Shown here: in pieces, positions 19,308-29,166 of the stretch
Numbering within the stretch: position 1 is the stretch's first letter
How the letters are laid out: the number at the start of each line of letters is the position of its first letter
Program-made: the position numbers and the translations under genes
Notes under the pieces: generated by a model
What the model was told of the DNA's origin: nothing
Databases searched by the model: none
What the model saw: only the letters and a program-made list of their open reading frames with translations
Assembly: GCA_016791475.1 (NCBI GenBank)
Contig: JAEUWI010000008.1
Span: forward strand, 1 to 64,000
Length of the DNA: 64,000 bases
Source: Candidatus Hydrogenedentota bacterium
GTDB lineage: Bacteria > Hydrogenedentota > Hydrogenedentia > Hydrogenedentales > JAEUWI01
Reading direction: 5' to 3'

Positions 19308-22265
19308 ATGCGCCCAAGTCTGCCCATTGCCCTCGCTGTTCTCTTCCTGACCACGCTGGTGGCCTCCGCCCAGGCGATCCACGGAATCCCGCTCAAGCCG
19401 GATCCGCCCATCGCGGTGGATGGCGCACTGGGCGACTGGTCCGCCGTGGTCAACGCCATCATGATCGATCAGCCCGGGCAAGCGGTTTTCGGCGCGGGGG
19501 CCTGGGGTGGCGCAACGGACCTCAGTGGCACGGTTCACCTGGCGTGGCGCGAAGATCACCTTTACCTCGCCGCCGAAGTGAAGGACGATGTCCTTGCCCA
19601 GGCACAACGGGGCGTGGGACTCTGGCAGGGCGATCATGTGGAGTTGTACCTCGATGTGACGCCGGATGTGGAGCCGGGTCGCGCCGAATTCGGTGCGGGC
19701 CAGTTTCAGATTGCCCTGAGTCCCGGCAACTTCGGCGTGACAGGCGATCCGCTGGCCGATACCCAGCCGGAAGTATTTGTCTACAAGCCGCGGGCGCTTG
19801 CGCTGGAAGGCGCGCTGATCGCCTCCACACAAACGGCGGAGGGCTGGATCCTGGAGGCGGCCATTCCGTGGAAAGCGCTCGGTATTGCGCCGGTTGCGGG
19901 TCTGGCCCTGGGCGTGGAAGTTGGCCTGAGCGACACCGACGGGGCCGAGGCCCATCAGGACACACTGCTTACCACGGGCACAGCGGTTTGGGAGCACACA
20001 CGGGCGCGGCTGCATCCCATGATACTCGCGGGGAGTGATGGCCTGGCGACGCCGACGGTCAAAGGCCAACCGCTCTTCGATGCACTTGTCATTCCGCAGG
20101 GGGGCAAAGAACGTCTTACGTTCGAGGCGCCCGCTGCACCGGAGGGCCAGATCGCGGTGATTCGCCTGATGGCCCGGCTGGATTTCAAGCAAGTGGCGGG
20201 CTACACGCCGTCGTTGCGGCTTGTTTTGAACGGCGTTGGGCTATCGGGCGAACGTCTGCTCAACAAGAAATTGCGCCAGGCCTCCCGGGGCGGCGACGTG
20301 TACTCCATGTATTCCGGCGAGCAACTGGCCGCCTACTACAGCCCGGATTTTGAAGCGCCCAATCACGACAATCACTATGGACTTCAGGATGGCGTCATCC
20401 CCTGCCTTTTTGAGCTGGACGTTACCGACCTGCTGAAAGTCGGCGCGAATGATCTGGTCGTGCAGCATTCCGCCGACGAGCGGATCAAGGAAGTGCTCCA
20501 CGCGGGTCAGGCGGAGCTGGTTTTTCGTGCGCCCGCCGCCGCCGAACGGGCGAAGGCGGGTCCGCCGACGGGGCCCATTGCCACGATTGCGCCGGGCACC
20601 AGCCACCGCACAACCTACACGGCCGCGGTGCTGCCCGAGTCAAGAATCGCGTTGAAATTCGGCGATACCGAGGTGATGATCGAGAGCCAGTTTTCCACGC
20701 CCGCCCCGGGCTGGGTTACGGGGAGCAACGACTACTTCCGCCACAGCCGCCGCGTGGAAGAGCGTGGCGAGGGCGTGGTGGTCTTCGATACCTTCACCAA
20801 CCTGACCAGTGAGAATCTGGGCATCATGCATCGCCACCAGGCGAAGCTCGGCGCGGATCTGAAGCGCCTCTGGATTGCGGGCCTGGAGCAGAGCGATCAA
20901 GCCGGACAGGCGAGCACCCCGGCGAACTGCACCACCTTCGGGGCATCGGAAAAGTGGGGCCTGGGCCTTATCGCGTCGGACGATGTCTTCCGCGTCCATA
21001 GCACGAACTACGGCGCGGAGGGAAGCGTCGGCGTGGCGGACAACAACCTCGTGCTGCCACCCGGCGCGAGCTACACCGCTGAGTGGATCGCCGTGCCCGT
21101 GCCCGCGCCGGACTACTACACCTTCATCAATATCGCCCGGCGATTCATGGAGGCGAACTTCGTGATCGAGGGCGGCTTTGCCTTCCTGCGCTCTGGGGAA
21201 CTGACCGACGTATGGAGCGACGAGCAGGTGAAGAACTTTCTGGAGTGGAAAGATCCCGAATATGTTTGTGCGTCGATATTTTCAAATTATAAAGGCCGCT
21301 ATGCCCACGGCACGGCCTTCCAGCAGGTGGAGCACGAGTCCTTCAAGAAATCTTTCGCGCGCTGGCGCGGCCTGTACGACGCGACGTATATGGTTTATTT
21401 CCACTGCTTCCTCGACGTTACCGACGAGGGTGTGGAGCGCTATGCAGACGCCCGCACGCTGCGGCCCGACGGCAAGCAGGCGGACTACGGCAAGGAGGAC
21501 CAGCGTATCTACCTGCCCATGACGGGCAACCTCTACGGCGCCGAAGTGCGCAAGAACGTGGATGTGATTCTCGACGAGATCGGCGCCGACGGCGTTTACT
21601 GGGACGAGCACGAGTACAGCAGTGTGCAGTACCACTACGGCGAGCCGTGGGACCGCATCAGCGGCGACATCGATCCGAAGTCCATGCAGGTGCGCGGGCT
21701 GAAGTCTTCGGTCACCTTGCTGACCGAGGATTGGCGTGTGGGCCTGGCGAAGTACATCCAGTCGCGCGGGCCGTTGATTGGCAATGGCGCGCCCTACACG
21801 CGCGCCATGACGGCGCTGGAGTTCCCCTGCTTTGTGGAAACGGGGAACATCACGAACTGCACCTTGAGCCATCTGTATTCGCCCATCGCCCTGGGCGATC
21901 ACCTCACCGAACACAGCCAGCAGGACGCCTACGCCACCATGCTCGCCGCGCTGGACTATGGCTGCGTTTATCACTGGTACAACGACATGACCGTGACCCC
22001 CACGCATCCCACGATCACCTCGCAAATGTTCCCCATTACGCCGCTGGAGCTGCACCAGGGCTACATAATCGGCAAAGAACGCATTGTGACGAAACTCAGC
22101 GGAAGATACGGCTGGGGCGATGCCTCGCAACACGAGGTCCACGTGTACAACGAACGCGGGGAAGAAGTGCCGGATTTCATGGCTCCGTTCACCACGGAGG
22201 AAGGAAAAACCTGGACAGAATTGAGGATAGGCGAGGACTGGTCGGCGGTCATCGTGCGGGAATAG
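19308..22265 (+). CDS. Large exported protein with N-terminal CBM9-like domain and glycosidase-like C-terminal half
   Basis: 985 residues from the ATG at 19308; the frame opens earlier inside ppk1, but the signal peptide MRPSLPIALAVLFLTTLVAS begins here. Residues about 30-235 resemble CBM9/DOMON sugar-binding modules (IAVDGALGDW, then LYLAAEVKDD and VELYLDV). A beta-rich middle follows. From about 640 on, motifs such as VDVILDEIGADGVYWDEHEYS and the order of secondary structure suggest a (beta/alpha)8 glycoside-hydrolase-like fold; DGVYWDE is a candidate active-site strand. I cannot assign a hydrolase family. It probably works on glycans outside the inner membrane. It precedes the kinase gene by 299 bp. 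Confidence 0.75.
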   Translation: MRPSLPIALAVLFLTTLVASAQAIHGIPLKPDPPIAVDGALGDWSAVVNAIMIDQPGQAVFGAGAWGGATDLSGTVHLAWREDHLYLAAEVKDDVLAQAQRGVGLWQGDHVELYLDVTPDVEPGRAEFGAGQFQIALSPGNFGVTGDPLADTQPEVFVYKPRALALEGALIASTQTAEGWILEAAIPWKALGIAPVAGLALGVEVGLSDTDGAEAHQDTLLTTGTAVWEHTRARLHPMILAGSDGLATPTVKGQPLFDALVIPQGGKERLTFEAPAAPEGQIAVIRLMARLDFKQVAGYTPSLRLVLNGVGLSGERLLNKKLRQASRGGDVYSMYSGEQLAAYYSPDFEAPNHDNHYGLQDGVIPCLFELDVTDLLKVGANDLVVQHSADERIKEVLHAGQAELVFRAPAAAERAKAGPPTGPIATIAPGTSHRTTYTAAVLPESRIALKFGDTEVMIESQFSTPAPGWVTGSNDYFRHSRRVEERGEGVVVFDTFTNLTSENLGIMHRHQAKLGADLKRLWIAGLEQSDQAGQASTPANCTTFGASEKWGLGLIASDDVFRVHSTNYGAEGSVGVADNNLVLPPGASYTAEWIAVPVPAPDYYTFINIARRFMEANFVIEGGFAFLRSGELTDVWSDEQVKNFLEWKDPEYVCASIFSNYKGRYAHGTAFQQVEHESFKKSFARWRGLYDATYMVYFHCFLDVTDEGVERYADARTLRPDGKQADYGKEDQRIYLPMTGNLYGAEVRKNVDVILDEIGADGVYWDEHEYSSVQYHYGEPWDRISGDIDPKSMQVRGLKSSVTLLTEDWRVGLAKYIQSRGPLIGNGAPYTRAMTALEFPCFVETGNITNCTLSHLYSPIALGDHLTEHSQQDAYATMLAALDYGCVYHWYNDMTVTPTHPTITSQMFPITPLELHQGYIIGKERIVTKLSGRYGWGDASQHEVHVYNERGEEVPDFMAPFTTEEGKTWTELRIGEDWSAVIVRE

Positions 22266-22564
22266 GGCGTCACGGCGGCGAGATACACTGCACCGGCGCT
22301 TCTTCGCGACCGCCTCTCACCCACCCAGACCTTTCTGGTCATCCAGCGGGCGCTTTGTGGCGTGCACGCTCCGGGGATGTGCCCGTTCCGCCACGTTGCT
22401 GTCCGCTTTGACGCGGTCTCCCGCATTGGGCCACTTGCTGTTCTGTACATGCCCGACCTCCATCGTCTATATTGATTGCGTACGCTATATATATCGGTCG
22501 GCGGGGCGCGGGCAACTGCGGCATCGAAGTGGTCGACTGAAGGGATCGAAGGGGAGGTGGTCTG
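22266..22564. other. Intergenic space before the transmembrane kinase gene
   Basis: No convincing open frame. It holds an AT-rich island at 22465-22495 (TATATTGATT, then TATATATAT) in otherwise GC-rich DNA, flanked by CGACC and GGTCG, and a strong ribosome site GGGGAGG at 22551-22557 for the kinase. The island is the most likely promoter region, but I find no correctly spaced -35/-10 pair. Confidence 0.5.
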
Positions 22565-24658
22565 GTGGACCTTGCAGTGTTGGAGTCCGAGAAGTTCGAG
22601 ATTATCCGGGAATTGGGTCGTGGCGGCATGGGGGTGGTTTATCTGGCGGAGGACAAGCTGCTCAAGCGGACGGTGGCCTTGAAGGTGCTCTATGAGTACC
22701 TGAACCGGGAGTCGGCGTTTGTAGAGCGCTTCCAGAAAGAGGCCCGCTCGGTATCCTCGCTTCATCATCCGAACATCGTAGCCGTGCACGGACTGGAGAT
22801 CGTCAACAACACCTTCCTCATCGACATGGAGTATGTTGACGGCCTTTCGCTGGACAGGTTCATGCGGAATGCCGCCGTTCCCCCGCCCGTGGCGGCGCAG
22901 ATCGCGGGGGATATCCTGGAGGGTCTGGCGACCTGCCACGGCGTCGGGGTGATCCATCGCGACATCAAGCCCGCCAATATTCTGCTCACCCAGCAGGGAA
23001 TCGCGAAGATAGCGGACTTCGGCCTGGCCACGGCCTATGCCAGCCACATGAAGGACTCGGTGCGAAGCCAGTCTTCCAGTGGCTTTTTCATGGGCACGCC
23101 GCGCTATGCGCCCCCGGAGGCGTGGGAGGGCAAAGAGCCATCGCCGGGTTGGGACCTGTATTCGCTGGGCATCATGCTCTTCGAAATGCTCAGCGGCACG
23201 GTGGCCTTTCCCGGGGAGAGCCCCATGGCCATCATGCGGCAGCACCTCGCCGCGCCCCTGCCGTCCATCGCGGAGGCGGCGCCCGACGCCTCGCCCGTGT
23301 TGGCCGGGCTGGTCGATGCCCTGATCGCGGGCAAAGGCGGGGGCGCGAGCCCCACGGCGCTGGAAGCGCTCCAGCGCCTTCAGGCCACGCCGGAATACGG
23401 CAAGGCCCGCGACAGCGAAACCGCGCGGACCATTCGGGCCGCATTGAGAAATACTCAACTCAAACGCAGCCTTCCCGATCTGGGCAAGTGGATAAAGCAC
23501 GGGGCCTATGCCGCCGGTCTTATCCTCATCGGCGGGGCGGCGGTCTGGCTGCTTCAGTCCAATTCGGTCACACCGGCACCCGCTCCGGCGGCCGGAGCCA
23601 CCACCGCAAAGCTGGACGCGCCGCTTGTGTTCCTGCGCCCCCAGCGCGTGGGCGATTCGGAAGCGGGCGATGCCATCTGGAAGCTCTCCTTCGAGGGGGA
23701 GACCGCCCGGATCGTGTCTCTCGGCGATCTGGAATTGCTCAGCCTCGCCCTGATCCCGGCGGGCGGGCGGGACCGCTTCACCGTCACGGGCGGATGGGCG
23801 GAGTATCTCTCACCCGCGCGGGGCAGCTTCCGCTACGGCGCGGTCCGTGGCGAGGCCCTGATCGATCGGGCGGGCAACACCCTCTCTCTTTCGCTGGAAA
23901 AGATCAATAGCCGCGATCGGGAGAGCACCTCGGCCTTCCTTGTTGCGAAGCCGCTCTCGGGGACCTACAGCGAGCGCAGTTTCGTCGAGCGCCTGGAGTC
24001 CGCACCCGCCCTGCAAAACTTGATCTACAACGAGCTCATGCCCCGGAAACTTGCCTGGGCCGGCGAAGTGGAAATGCTCATGCCGGGCCTTGCGCGGGGC
24101 CGGCTCGCGGTGCCTCGGGCCGACACCGCCATCGCGGTGAACGGACACCTGGAGGAGTCCGTGTGGATGGAGGAATTCCGCACGGGCCCCTCGGAAAACG
24201 CCGAAGCGGGCGAGGGTGGCGCGGCCTTGCGCGCGCGCTGGTCGGACAATGCCCTGATCCTGGGATTTACCGCATCCTCCCCCGTACCGGGCGCGCGTCT
24301 GCGCGTCGTCCTCGATTCCGGGCTCAAAGATCCCGGTGGCATCTCCCAACACTTCCACGTGGAGATAGGGCCGGGGGGCATCACCGGGAGCGGGGCGCGC
24401 GCGGGCGCGCGAGAGCTGCCCTGGCAGTGCAACTGGGAAGTGGCCATGGCGGTAGAGGGCGGCGAGTGGCAGGCGGAGTTGCGCATCCCCCTTTCGGAAC
24501 TGGGACTGCCGGCCCGCCCGCGGCTCCACCAGCGCTGGCGAATCAACGCCGCCCTGCTGCCGGTGGAAGGCGACCAGGCGCTTGCCCGCTGGGGCTTTGA
24601 GAAACTGGACGAGGTGAACCACGGATTGATGCTCGTCTTCCAGGAGGCAAAACCATGA
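22565..24658 (+). CDS. Transmembrane Ser/Thr protein kinase with extracytoplasmic CBM9-like domain
   Basis: 697 residues, GTG start with GGAGG 7 nt upstream. The Hanks-type kinase domain spans about 10-280: glycine loop GRGGMGVVY, VALK lysine, HRDIKPANI catalytic loop, DFGLAT metal loop and GTPRYAPPE, so it should be active. A membrane helix lies near 315-333 (HGAYAAGLILIGGAAVWLLQ), then a proline-alanine linker and about 350 exported residues. The last 185 (from about 513, TAIAVNGHLEESVWMEEF) look like a CBM9/DOMON sandwich. It may sense a periplasmic ligand, perhaps a glycan. Its TGA overlaps the next ATG by 4 nt. No PP2C phosphatase is nearby. Confidence 0.88.
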   Translation: MDLAVLESEKFEIIRELGRGGMGVVYLAEDKLLKRTVALKVLYEYLNRESAFVERFQKEARSVSSLHHPNIVAVHGLEIVNNTFLIDMEYVDGLSLDRFMRNAAVPPPVAAQIAGDILEGLATCHGVGVIHRDIKPANILLTQQGIAKIADFGLATAYASHMKDSVRSQSSSGFFMGTPRYAPPEAWEGKEPSPGWDLYSLGIMLFEMLSGTVAFPGESPMAIMRQHLAAPLPSIAEAAPDASPVLAGLVDALIAGKGGGASPTALEALQRLQATPEYGKARDSETARTIRAALRNTQLKRSLPDLGKWIKHGAYAAGLILIGGAAVWLLQSNSVTPAPAPAAGATTAKLDAPLVFLRPQRVGDSEAGDAIWKLSFEGETARIVSLGDLELLSLALIPAGGRDRFTVTGGWAEYLSPARGSFRYGAVRGEALIDRAGNTLSLSLEKINSRDRESTSAFLVAKPLSGTYSERSFVERLESAPALQNLIYNELMPRKLAWAGEVEMLMPGLARGRLAVPRADTAIAVNGHLEESVWMEEFRTGPSENAEAGEGGAALRARWSDNALILGFTASSPVPGARLRVVLDSGLKDPGGISQHFHVEIGPGGITGSGARAGARELPWQCNWEVAMAVEGGEWQAELRIPLSELGLPARPRLHQRWRINAALLPVEGDQALARWGFEKLDEVNHGLMLVFQEAKP

Positions 24659-26862
24659 TTCTTCTCGATCCCCGGCGATCATTCGTCCTTTTCGCGGCGC
24701 TGCTTGCGCTGCCTCGGCTCCTTCCCGCCGCGCCCTATGCGCCCCCGTCTTCCGATCCGCAGGAGCTCTACACCTTCCAGGGGCATGTTTACTTCTCCGC
24801 GGACGACGGAATCCACGGTCGGGAGTTATGGCGGTCCACCGCCAGGGGCGAGATCGCGCTGGTGGCGGATATCACTCCCGGCTCCGAGAGCTCCACGATC
24901 AGCGACTTCGCCGATTTCGGGCATCATCTACTATTCCGCCTCGATCCCGCCGTGGGCGGCAGCGAGCTCTGGCGCACCGATGGGACAGCCGCCGGCACGA
25001 CGCGGATCGCCCAGTTCGATGCGGAGCAGGGCCTGCACTTCGACGGCGTGATTGGAGCCACGCCCGACGGACGGGCGTGGCTTCGTATCGCGGCGGGCTC
25101 CACCCATTTGTGGGTTACCGATGGCACGCCGGAGGGGACCCAGTTGTGCGCCTTGAGGCTTCCCGACGGTCCGGAGATCGCGATCGACTATTCCATCATC
25201 CTGCAGGGGGGATACTTGTACTTCGGCGGGCTTCATCCCGCTGATGGGCCCGGACTTTTTCGATACAACACCGACGGCGGGATCGTTGAGCGTGTTGCCG
25301 CACTGGGATCCCCCGATACCGAATTTCTTCCGTGGGACGGGGAGCGATTTCTATTTCGCGGCGCGCCCGTCGGCTACGGACTGGAGCTCATGATCAGCGA
25401 TGGCACATCGGAGGGCACACGTCTTGTGGCCGACATTGCTCCCGGGCCCGCCCCGTCTTATCCGAATGAATTCACGACCATCGGGAGCTTCTTTTCGCCC
25501 CGAACCGCGCCGCCAAACCGGTTCGAACTGGTGTCCAATGAAAATGGGACGAAACTGGCGGTGTTCTCGGCGGACGACGGCACCCATGGCATAGAGCCGT
25601 GGATAACGGATGGCACCGGCGAAGGCACCCGGCTGCTGGCCGATGTCTATCCCGGTAAAGAGAGCTCCGGGGCTTACAACTACAAGGTCTACGGCGATCG
25701 AATTACTTTCCCCGCGCGCGGGGAGGGCATGGGGCGCGAACTTTGGTTTACAACCCAACCCTATGAAACAGTCGCCTTGCTCGCGGACCTGTATCCCGGC
25801 CCGACGGGTTCCGAACCCTATTCAATCTTTCCTCTCATCGAGAACGATACCGTCTTCAGCGCCCTCGATCCCAACTATGGCGAAGAACTCTTCCTCGCGC
25901 GCGCCACCTCCCGCGAGGCGCGGCTCCAGAAAGACATCTATCCCGGGCCGGACAGTTCCTATCCCTACTGGTCCGTCGCGCTCGATGGCCGCGTGATCTT
26001 TGCCGCCACCGATCCAATCCACGGTCGCGAACTCTGGTACATCGATCAGCAGGGCGAGGTGGCCCTGCTCGCGGATGTTTACACCGATGCAAGCGTCAAC
26101 CCATCCTCGTCTCCAGAGCAGCTCACGCCCGTGGGCGACTTGCTCTACTTCGTGTGCAACGATATCGAGCATGGCGCGGAACTTTGGATCTCCGACGGCG
26201 GCAGCGATGGGACGCGCCTGCTGAAGGACATTTTTCCCGGACCCGGCAGCAGCGCGCCCCAGTCCCTCAGTCCGCTGGGCACCATCGTCTACTTCACCGC
26301 GGAAGACGGCGGCGGCGCGGTGCGACTCTGGCGCACCGACGGCACCGCCGGGGGAACCGCGCCCGTCGATACCGAAGCCCAGTCGCCCCTTCACCTCACT
26401 GTGCGCGAGTCCACGCTCTTTTTCAGCGCCACCCGAGCCGAAGCGGGGCGCGAACTCTGGATCGTCGGCCCTGATCGACCCGCCGAGCTGGTGCGCGACA
26501 TCGCCCCCGGCCCCACATCCAGCAATCCCCGCAATCTCGTGGTTTTCAAAGAGGGGATCTATTTCCTCGCCGACGACGGTGTTCACGGCGAAGAACTCTG
26601 GCGCAGCGACGGCACCACGGCGGGCACCGTGATGGTGCGGGACATCGTACCGGTTCCATTTGAGAAGCTGAGTTACCAAACCATCACACCCACCGCCGCC
26701 GGGCTCTACCTCGCCGCCGGCAGCGGCACCCGGGGCCTGGAACTCTGGCGCTATGTCCCCGGCGACACCCGCCCCACCTCCGTGAAGGACATCGCCACCT
26801 GGGATTCCGCCACCCAACCGAGACCAGGGCAGTCCGACGCAAAACGCGAAGGGGGACTGTGA
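24655..26862 (+). CDS. Exported ELWxxDGTxxGT-repeat protein
   Basis: 735 residues with a signal peptide (about 1-26). The mature part is built of about 50-residue repeats with the signature ELWRTDGTAAGT or close variants, each preceded by YFSADDG-like and followed by DIxPGxxSS segments, at least ten times. Such repeats are thought to form beta-propeller-like exported proteins in Planctomycetes, Bacteroidetes and Myxobacteria; function is not established. No anchor or sorting signal is clear at the C-terminus. Its ATG overlaps the kinase stop (ATGA), so kinase and repeat protein are made together. Confidence 0.85.
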   Translation: MILLDPRRSFVLFAALLALPRLLPAAPYAPPSSDPQELYTFQGHVYFSADDGIHGRELWRSTARGEIALVADITPGSESSTISDFADFGHHLLFRLDPAVGGSELWRTDGTAAGTTRIAQFDAEQGLHFDGVIGATPDGRAWLRIAAGSTHLWVTDGTPEGTQLCALRLPDGPEIAIDYSIILQGGYLYFGGLHPADGPGLFRYNTDGGIVERVAALGSPDTEFLPWDGERFLFRGAPVGYGLELMISDGTSEGTRLVADIAPGPAPSYPNEFTTIGSFFSPRTAPPNRFELVSNENGTKLAVFSADDGTHGIEPWITDGTGEGTRLLADVYPGKESSGAYNYKVYGDRITFPARGEGMGRELWFTTQPYETVALLADLYPGPTGSEPYSIFPLIENDTVFSALDPNYGEELFLARATSREARLQKDIYPGPDSSYPYWSVALDGRVIFAATDPIHGRELWYIDQQGEVALLADVYTDASVNPSSSPEQLTPVGDLLYFVCNDIEHGAELWISDGGSDGTRLLKDIFPGPGSSAPQSLSPLGTIVYFTAEDGGGAVRLWRTDGTAGGTAPVDTEAQSPLHLTVRESTLFFSATRAEAGRELWIVGPDRPAELVRDIAPGPTSSNPRNLVVFKEGIYFLADDGVHGEELWRSDGTTAGTVMVRDIVPVPFEKLSYQTITPTAAGLYLAAGSGTRGLELWRYVPGDTRPTSVKDIATWDSATQPRPGQSDAKREGGL

Positions 26863-27156
26863 CCGACCCTCCCGCCCGAACTCCGCGATGCGAACCCGTG
26901 AAAATTCCTTTATTTTCCGATGGTTTGCACCTTGGCTTCGGGCACGAGCCCGCGCGCCCTGTTTCTCATTCCGCAACAGGACCTCCCTCCGTCGGCGCAC
27001 TCGGGTTCGGGGCATCCGAAGCGTCCCGTTTTCGGACGGTATATGGATGTAACGCGGTAGCGGCCCGACGGTAGTTGGGTACTACGGAAAGAAAGCGCCC
27101 GGAACCGACGGGACGGGTTGTGTCCAATCGGGCCGAGGTGCTAAGCTTTTGCCCGC
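26863..27156. other. Intergenic space upstream of a truncated barrel gene
   Basis: No gene-like frame and no signal-peptide coding sequence in any frame on the plus strand, although the barrel gene that follows lacks its 5' part. The only stop just upstream of that gene in its frame is TAA at 27142. Confidence 0.5.
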
Positions 27157-27681
27157 TTGGAGTTGCAGAAGGGGAAGTGGGGACTTTTTACGGAGTTGGA
27201 CTTTATCAAGATGAGCGAGGATGCCGAATTTCGCATTCCGCGCAGAAACCCCTTCAAGGTCGGCGCCGATGTCGTGCTCAAGCAGACGATGTTCGAAATC
27301 GGTGCGATTCGTAGTTTTGAAATGAATCGGTTCGGCGTGGATGCGCTCGTGGGCGCGCGTTACTTCCGCGTGGCTTCGGATGTAAATGTGGGCCCACTCG
27401 GCGCCGACATAACCAAAGACTGGCTTGATCCGATGGTCGGCGCGCGCCTGCGCTTCAATCTGTCCGAACGCTGGAACGCCTCGCTCCGGGGTGATCTTGC
27501 GGGCTTTGGCACCGGATCCGAACTCACCACGAACGCCGTGGCGGTCCTGACCTACAGCATCTCCGACCGCTATGAGGTTGGATTCGGGTACCGCTATATG
27601 AACATCGAGCTGGACAAGGATCACCTCGATCTGGACATGACCACGTACGGGCCGGTAATCGGGATGGCGATCAATTTCTGA
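27157..27681 (+). pseudogene. 5'-truncated outer-membrane beta-barrel protein
   Basis: 174 residues from a TTG, with no signal peptide. The sequence starts in the middle of a barrel (ELQKGKWGLFTELDFIKM) and continues with alternating amphipathic strands (VDALVGARYFRV, ARLRFNLSERWNASLRGDL, RYEVGFGYRYMNIEL) and ends in Phe, as outer-membrane barrels do. From memory, related proteins are about 250 residues and carry a signal peptide and two or three strands before KGKWGLF. Those are missing here and are not in another frame just upstream. It therefore looks like the 3' remnant of a deleted gene rather than a functional protein. Confidence 0.6.
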
Positions 27682-27783
27682 TCACCTTGTGGGGATTGGA
27701 CTCTATTCAACGCACCGAAGGGCCTTCGCGCCGTGGACACGCCGGCGTCAACCAGAAGGTCGCCCGACCGAGAACCGAACACC

Positions 27784-29067
27784 ATGAAAAGTATCGTGCG
27801 CCCCATACTCCATGTGACCATGGCCACGTTGATTCTACTTCTTGTGCCCGCATGCGCCACCAGGCAGCTCATGCCGCCGCCCGCGCTCTATGCGGCCCGG
27901 GGAGAGAACCCCTTCGAGGGCACGCCGGAAGTTCTCCGCTCGCCGGATGTGAATATTATCTACGCCACAGACCGCCAGCGCCTGGAAGACAAGACGGGTG
28001 CGCTTACCTATGGCTCATTGCGGGCGCCGGCGTTGGTTACGGGCGTCAGCGCGGTGCGCTTTGGCGAGATTGAGGATTGGGATTCTCTCGTAAGTCAGAG
28101 CCTGAGCACCGACCGCAAAGAGAAGCTCGCGCCGCACATCGTGAAGAATACCGAGACTTTCACCTGGCCCGCATCGGGCAGGAAAGTCGACTGGTACCTT
28201 TCGGATGAGGCGGGAAAGCGCGCCATCGAAGCCGAATTTCAGGTTGCCGGTACGCAATTGCAGGAAGTGGTGTCGAAGCAGCTCTCTCAGACGGATCTGA
28301 AGGAGGTGTATGTTCTCGTCCACGGCTACAACGTCCCCTTCGACGATTCCGTCACCACGATCGCCGAGTTGTGGCATTTCATGGGGCGGCAGGGCGTGCC
28401 CATCGCCTATTCCTGGCCGGCGGGTCACGGCGGCATTCGCGGTTACACCACCGATCGCGAGTCCGGCGAGTACACCGTGATGCATTTGAAGAATATGCTG
28501 GAAGCGCTGGCCCAGTGCCCGGACCTGCAAAAGGTAAACATCCTGGCGCACAGCCGGGGCACCGATGTGGCGCTGACGGCGCTGCGCGAACTCAACATCG
28601 CCTACAGGAATCGCGGCCTGGATCCCGGCAAGGCCCTGAAGCTCGGCAGTGTCGTGCTGGCCGCGCCCGATCTTGATTTTGAAGTGGTGACGCAGCGGGT
28701 CATGGCGGAGGGGGTCCCGTTCGTGCCCGAGCAGGTGACGATCTATATTTCCGAAGACGACCGCGCCCTTGGTCTTTCAAGCTGGGTTTTCGACAGCGTC
28801 AGCCGGATCGGAAAACTCACCAGCAAGATCCTGTCGCCGGTCCAGAAAAAGCGCCTGGCGCAAAACGATACCCTGGAAGTCGTGGATGCCCGAGTCAAAC
28901 GGGCGGACATATTCGGCCATAGTTATTTCTATCAGGACCCGTCGGTCAGTTCCGACGTAATCCTCGTTCTCAAAGAACATCGGGCGGCCGGCGCCGAAAA
29001 TGGTCGGCCCCTGGCGCTTCAGGATAATTTCTGGGTAGTCAATCCAGGCTACCCCGAGTTTAAGTGA
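27784..29067 (+). CDS. Alpha/beta-hydrolase lipoprotein (DUF900 family)
   Basis: 427 residues from the ATG at 27784; the frame opens earlier at 27733 without a ribosome site. The lipoprotein signal ends in LVPAC. The fold markers are VYVLVHGYNV (oxyanion region), IAYSWPAGH, the nucleophile elbow AHSRGT and a late FGHSYFYQD that probably supplies the catalytic His; this matches the DUF900 group of predicted esterases/lipases. It is probably membrane-anchored facing the periplasm. A hairpin CCCGTCGCG/CGCGGCGGG with one mismatch follows the stop, without a T run. Confidence 0.87.
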   Translation: MKSIVRPILHVTMATLILLLVPACATRQLMPPPALYAARGENPFEGTPEVLRSPDVNIIYATDRQRLEDKTGALTYGSLRAPALVTGVSAVRFGEIEDWDSLVSQSLSTDRKEKLAPHIVKNTETFTWPASGRKVDWYLSDEAGKRAIEAEFQVAGTQLQEVVSKQLSQTDLKEVYVLVHGYNVPFDDSVTTIAELWHFMGRQGVPIAYSWPAGHGGIRGYTTDRESGEYTVMHLKNMLEALAQCPDLQKVNILAHSRGTDVALTALRELNIAYRNRGLDPGKALKLGSVVLAAPDLDFEVVTQRVMAEGVPFVPEQVTIYISEDDRALGLSSWVFDSVSRIGKLTSKILSPVQKKRLAQNDTLEVVDARVKRADIFGHSYFYQDPSVSSDVILVLKEHRAAGAENGRPLALQDNFWVVNPGYPEFK

Positions 29068-29166
29068 CGATCCCGTCGCGCGCGGCGGGACAAATCGATG
29101 ATGCAAACCCGAAATGCTGAATTCCGGGGCCTTCGGCTTCCGGATCCGTTGAACTGAGGGATCGCC

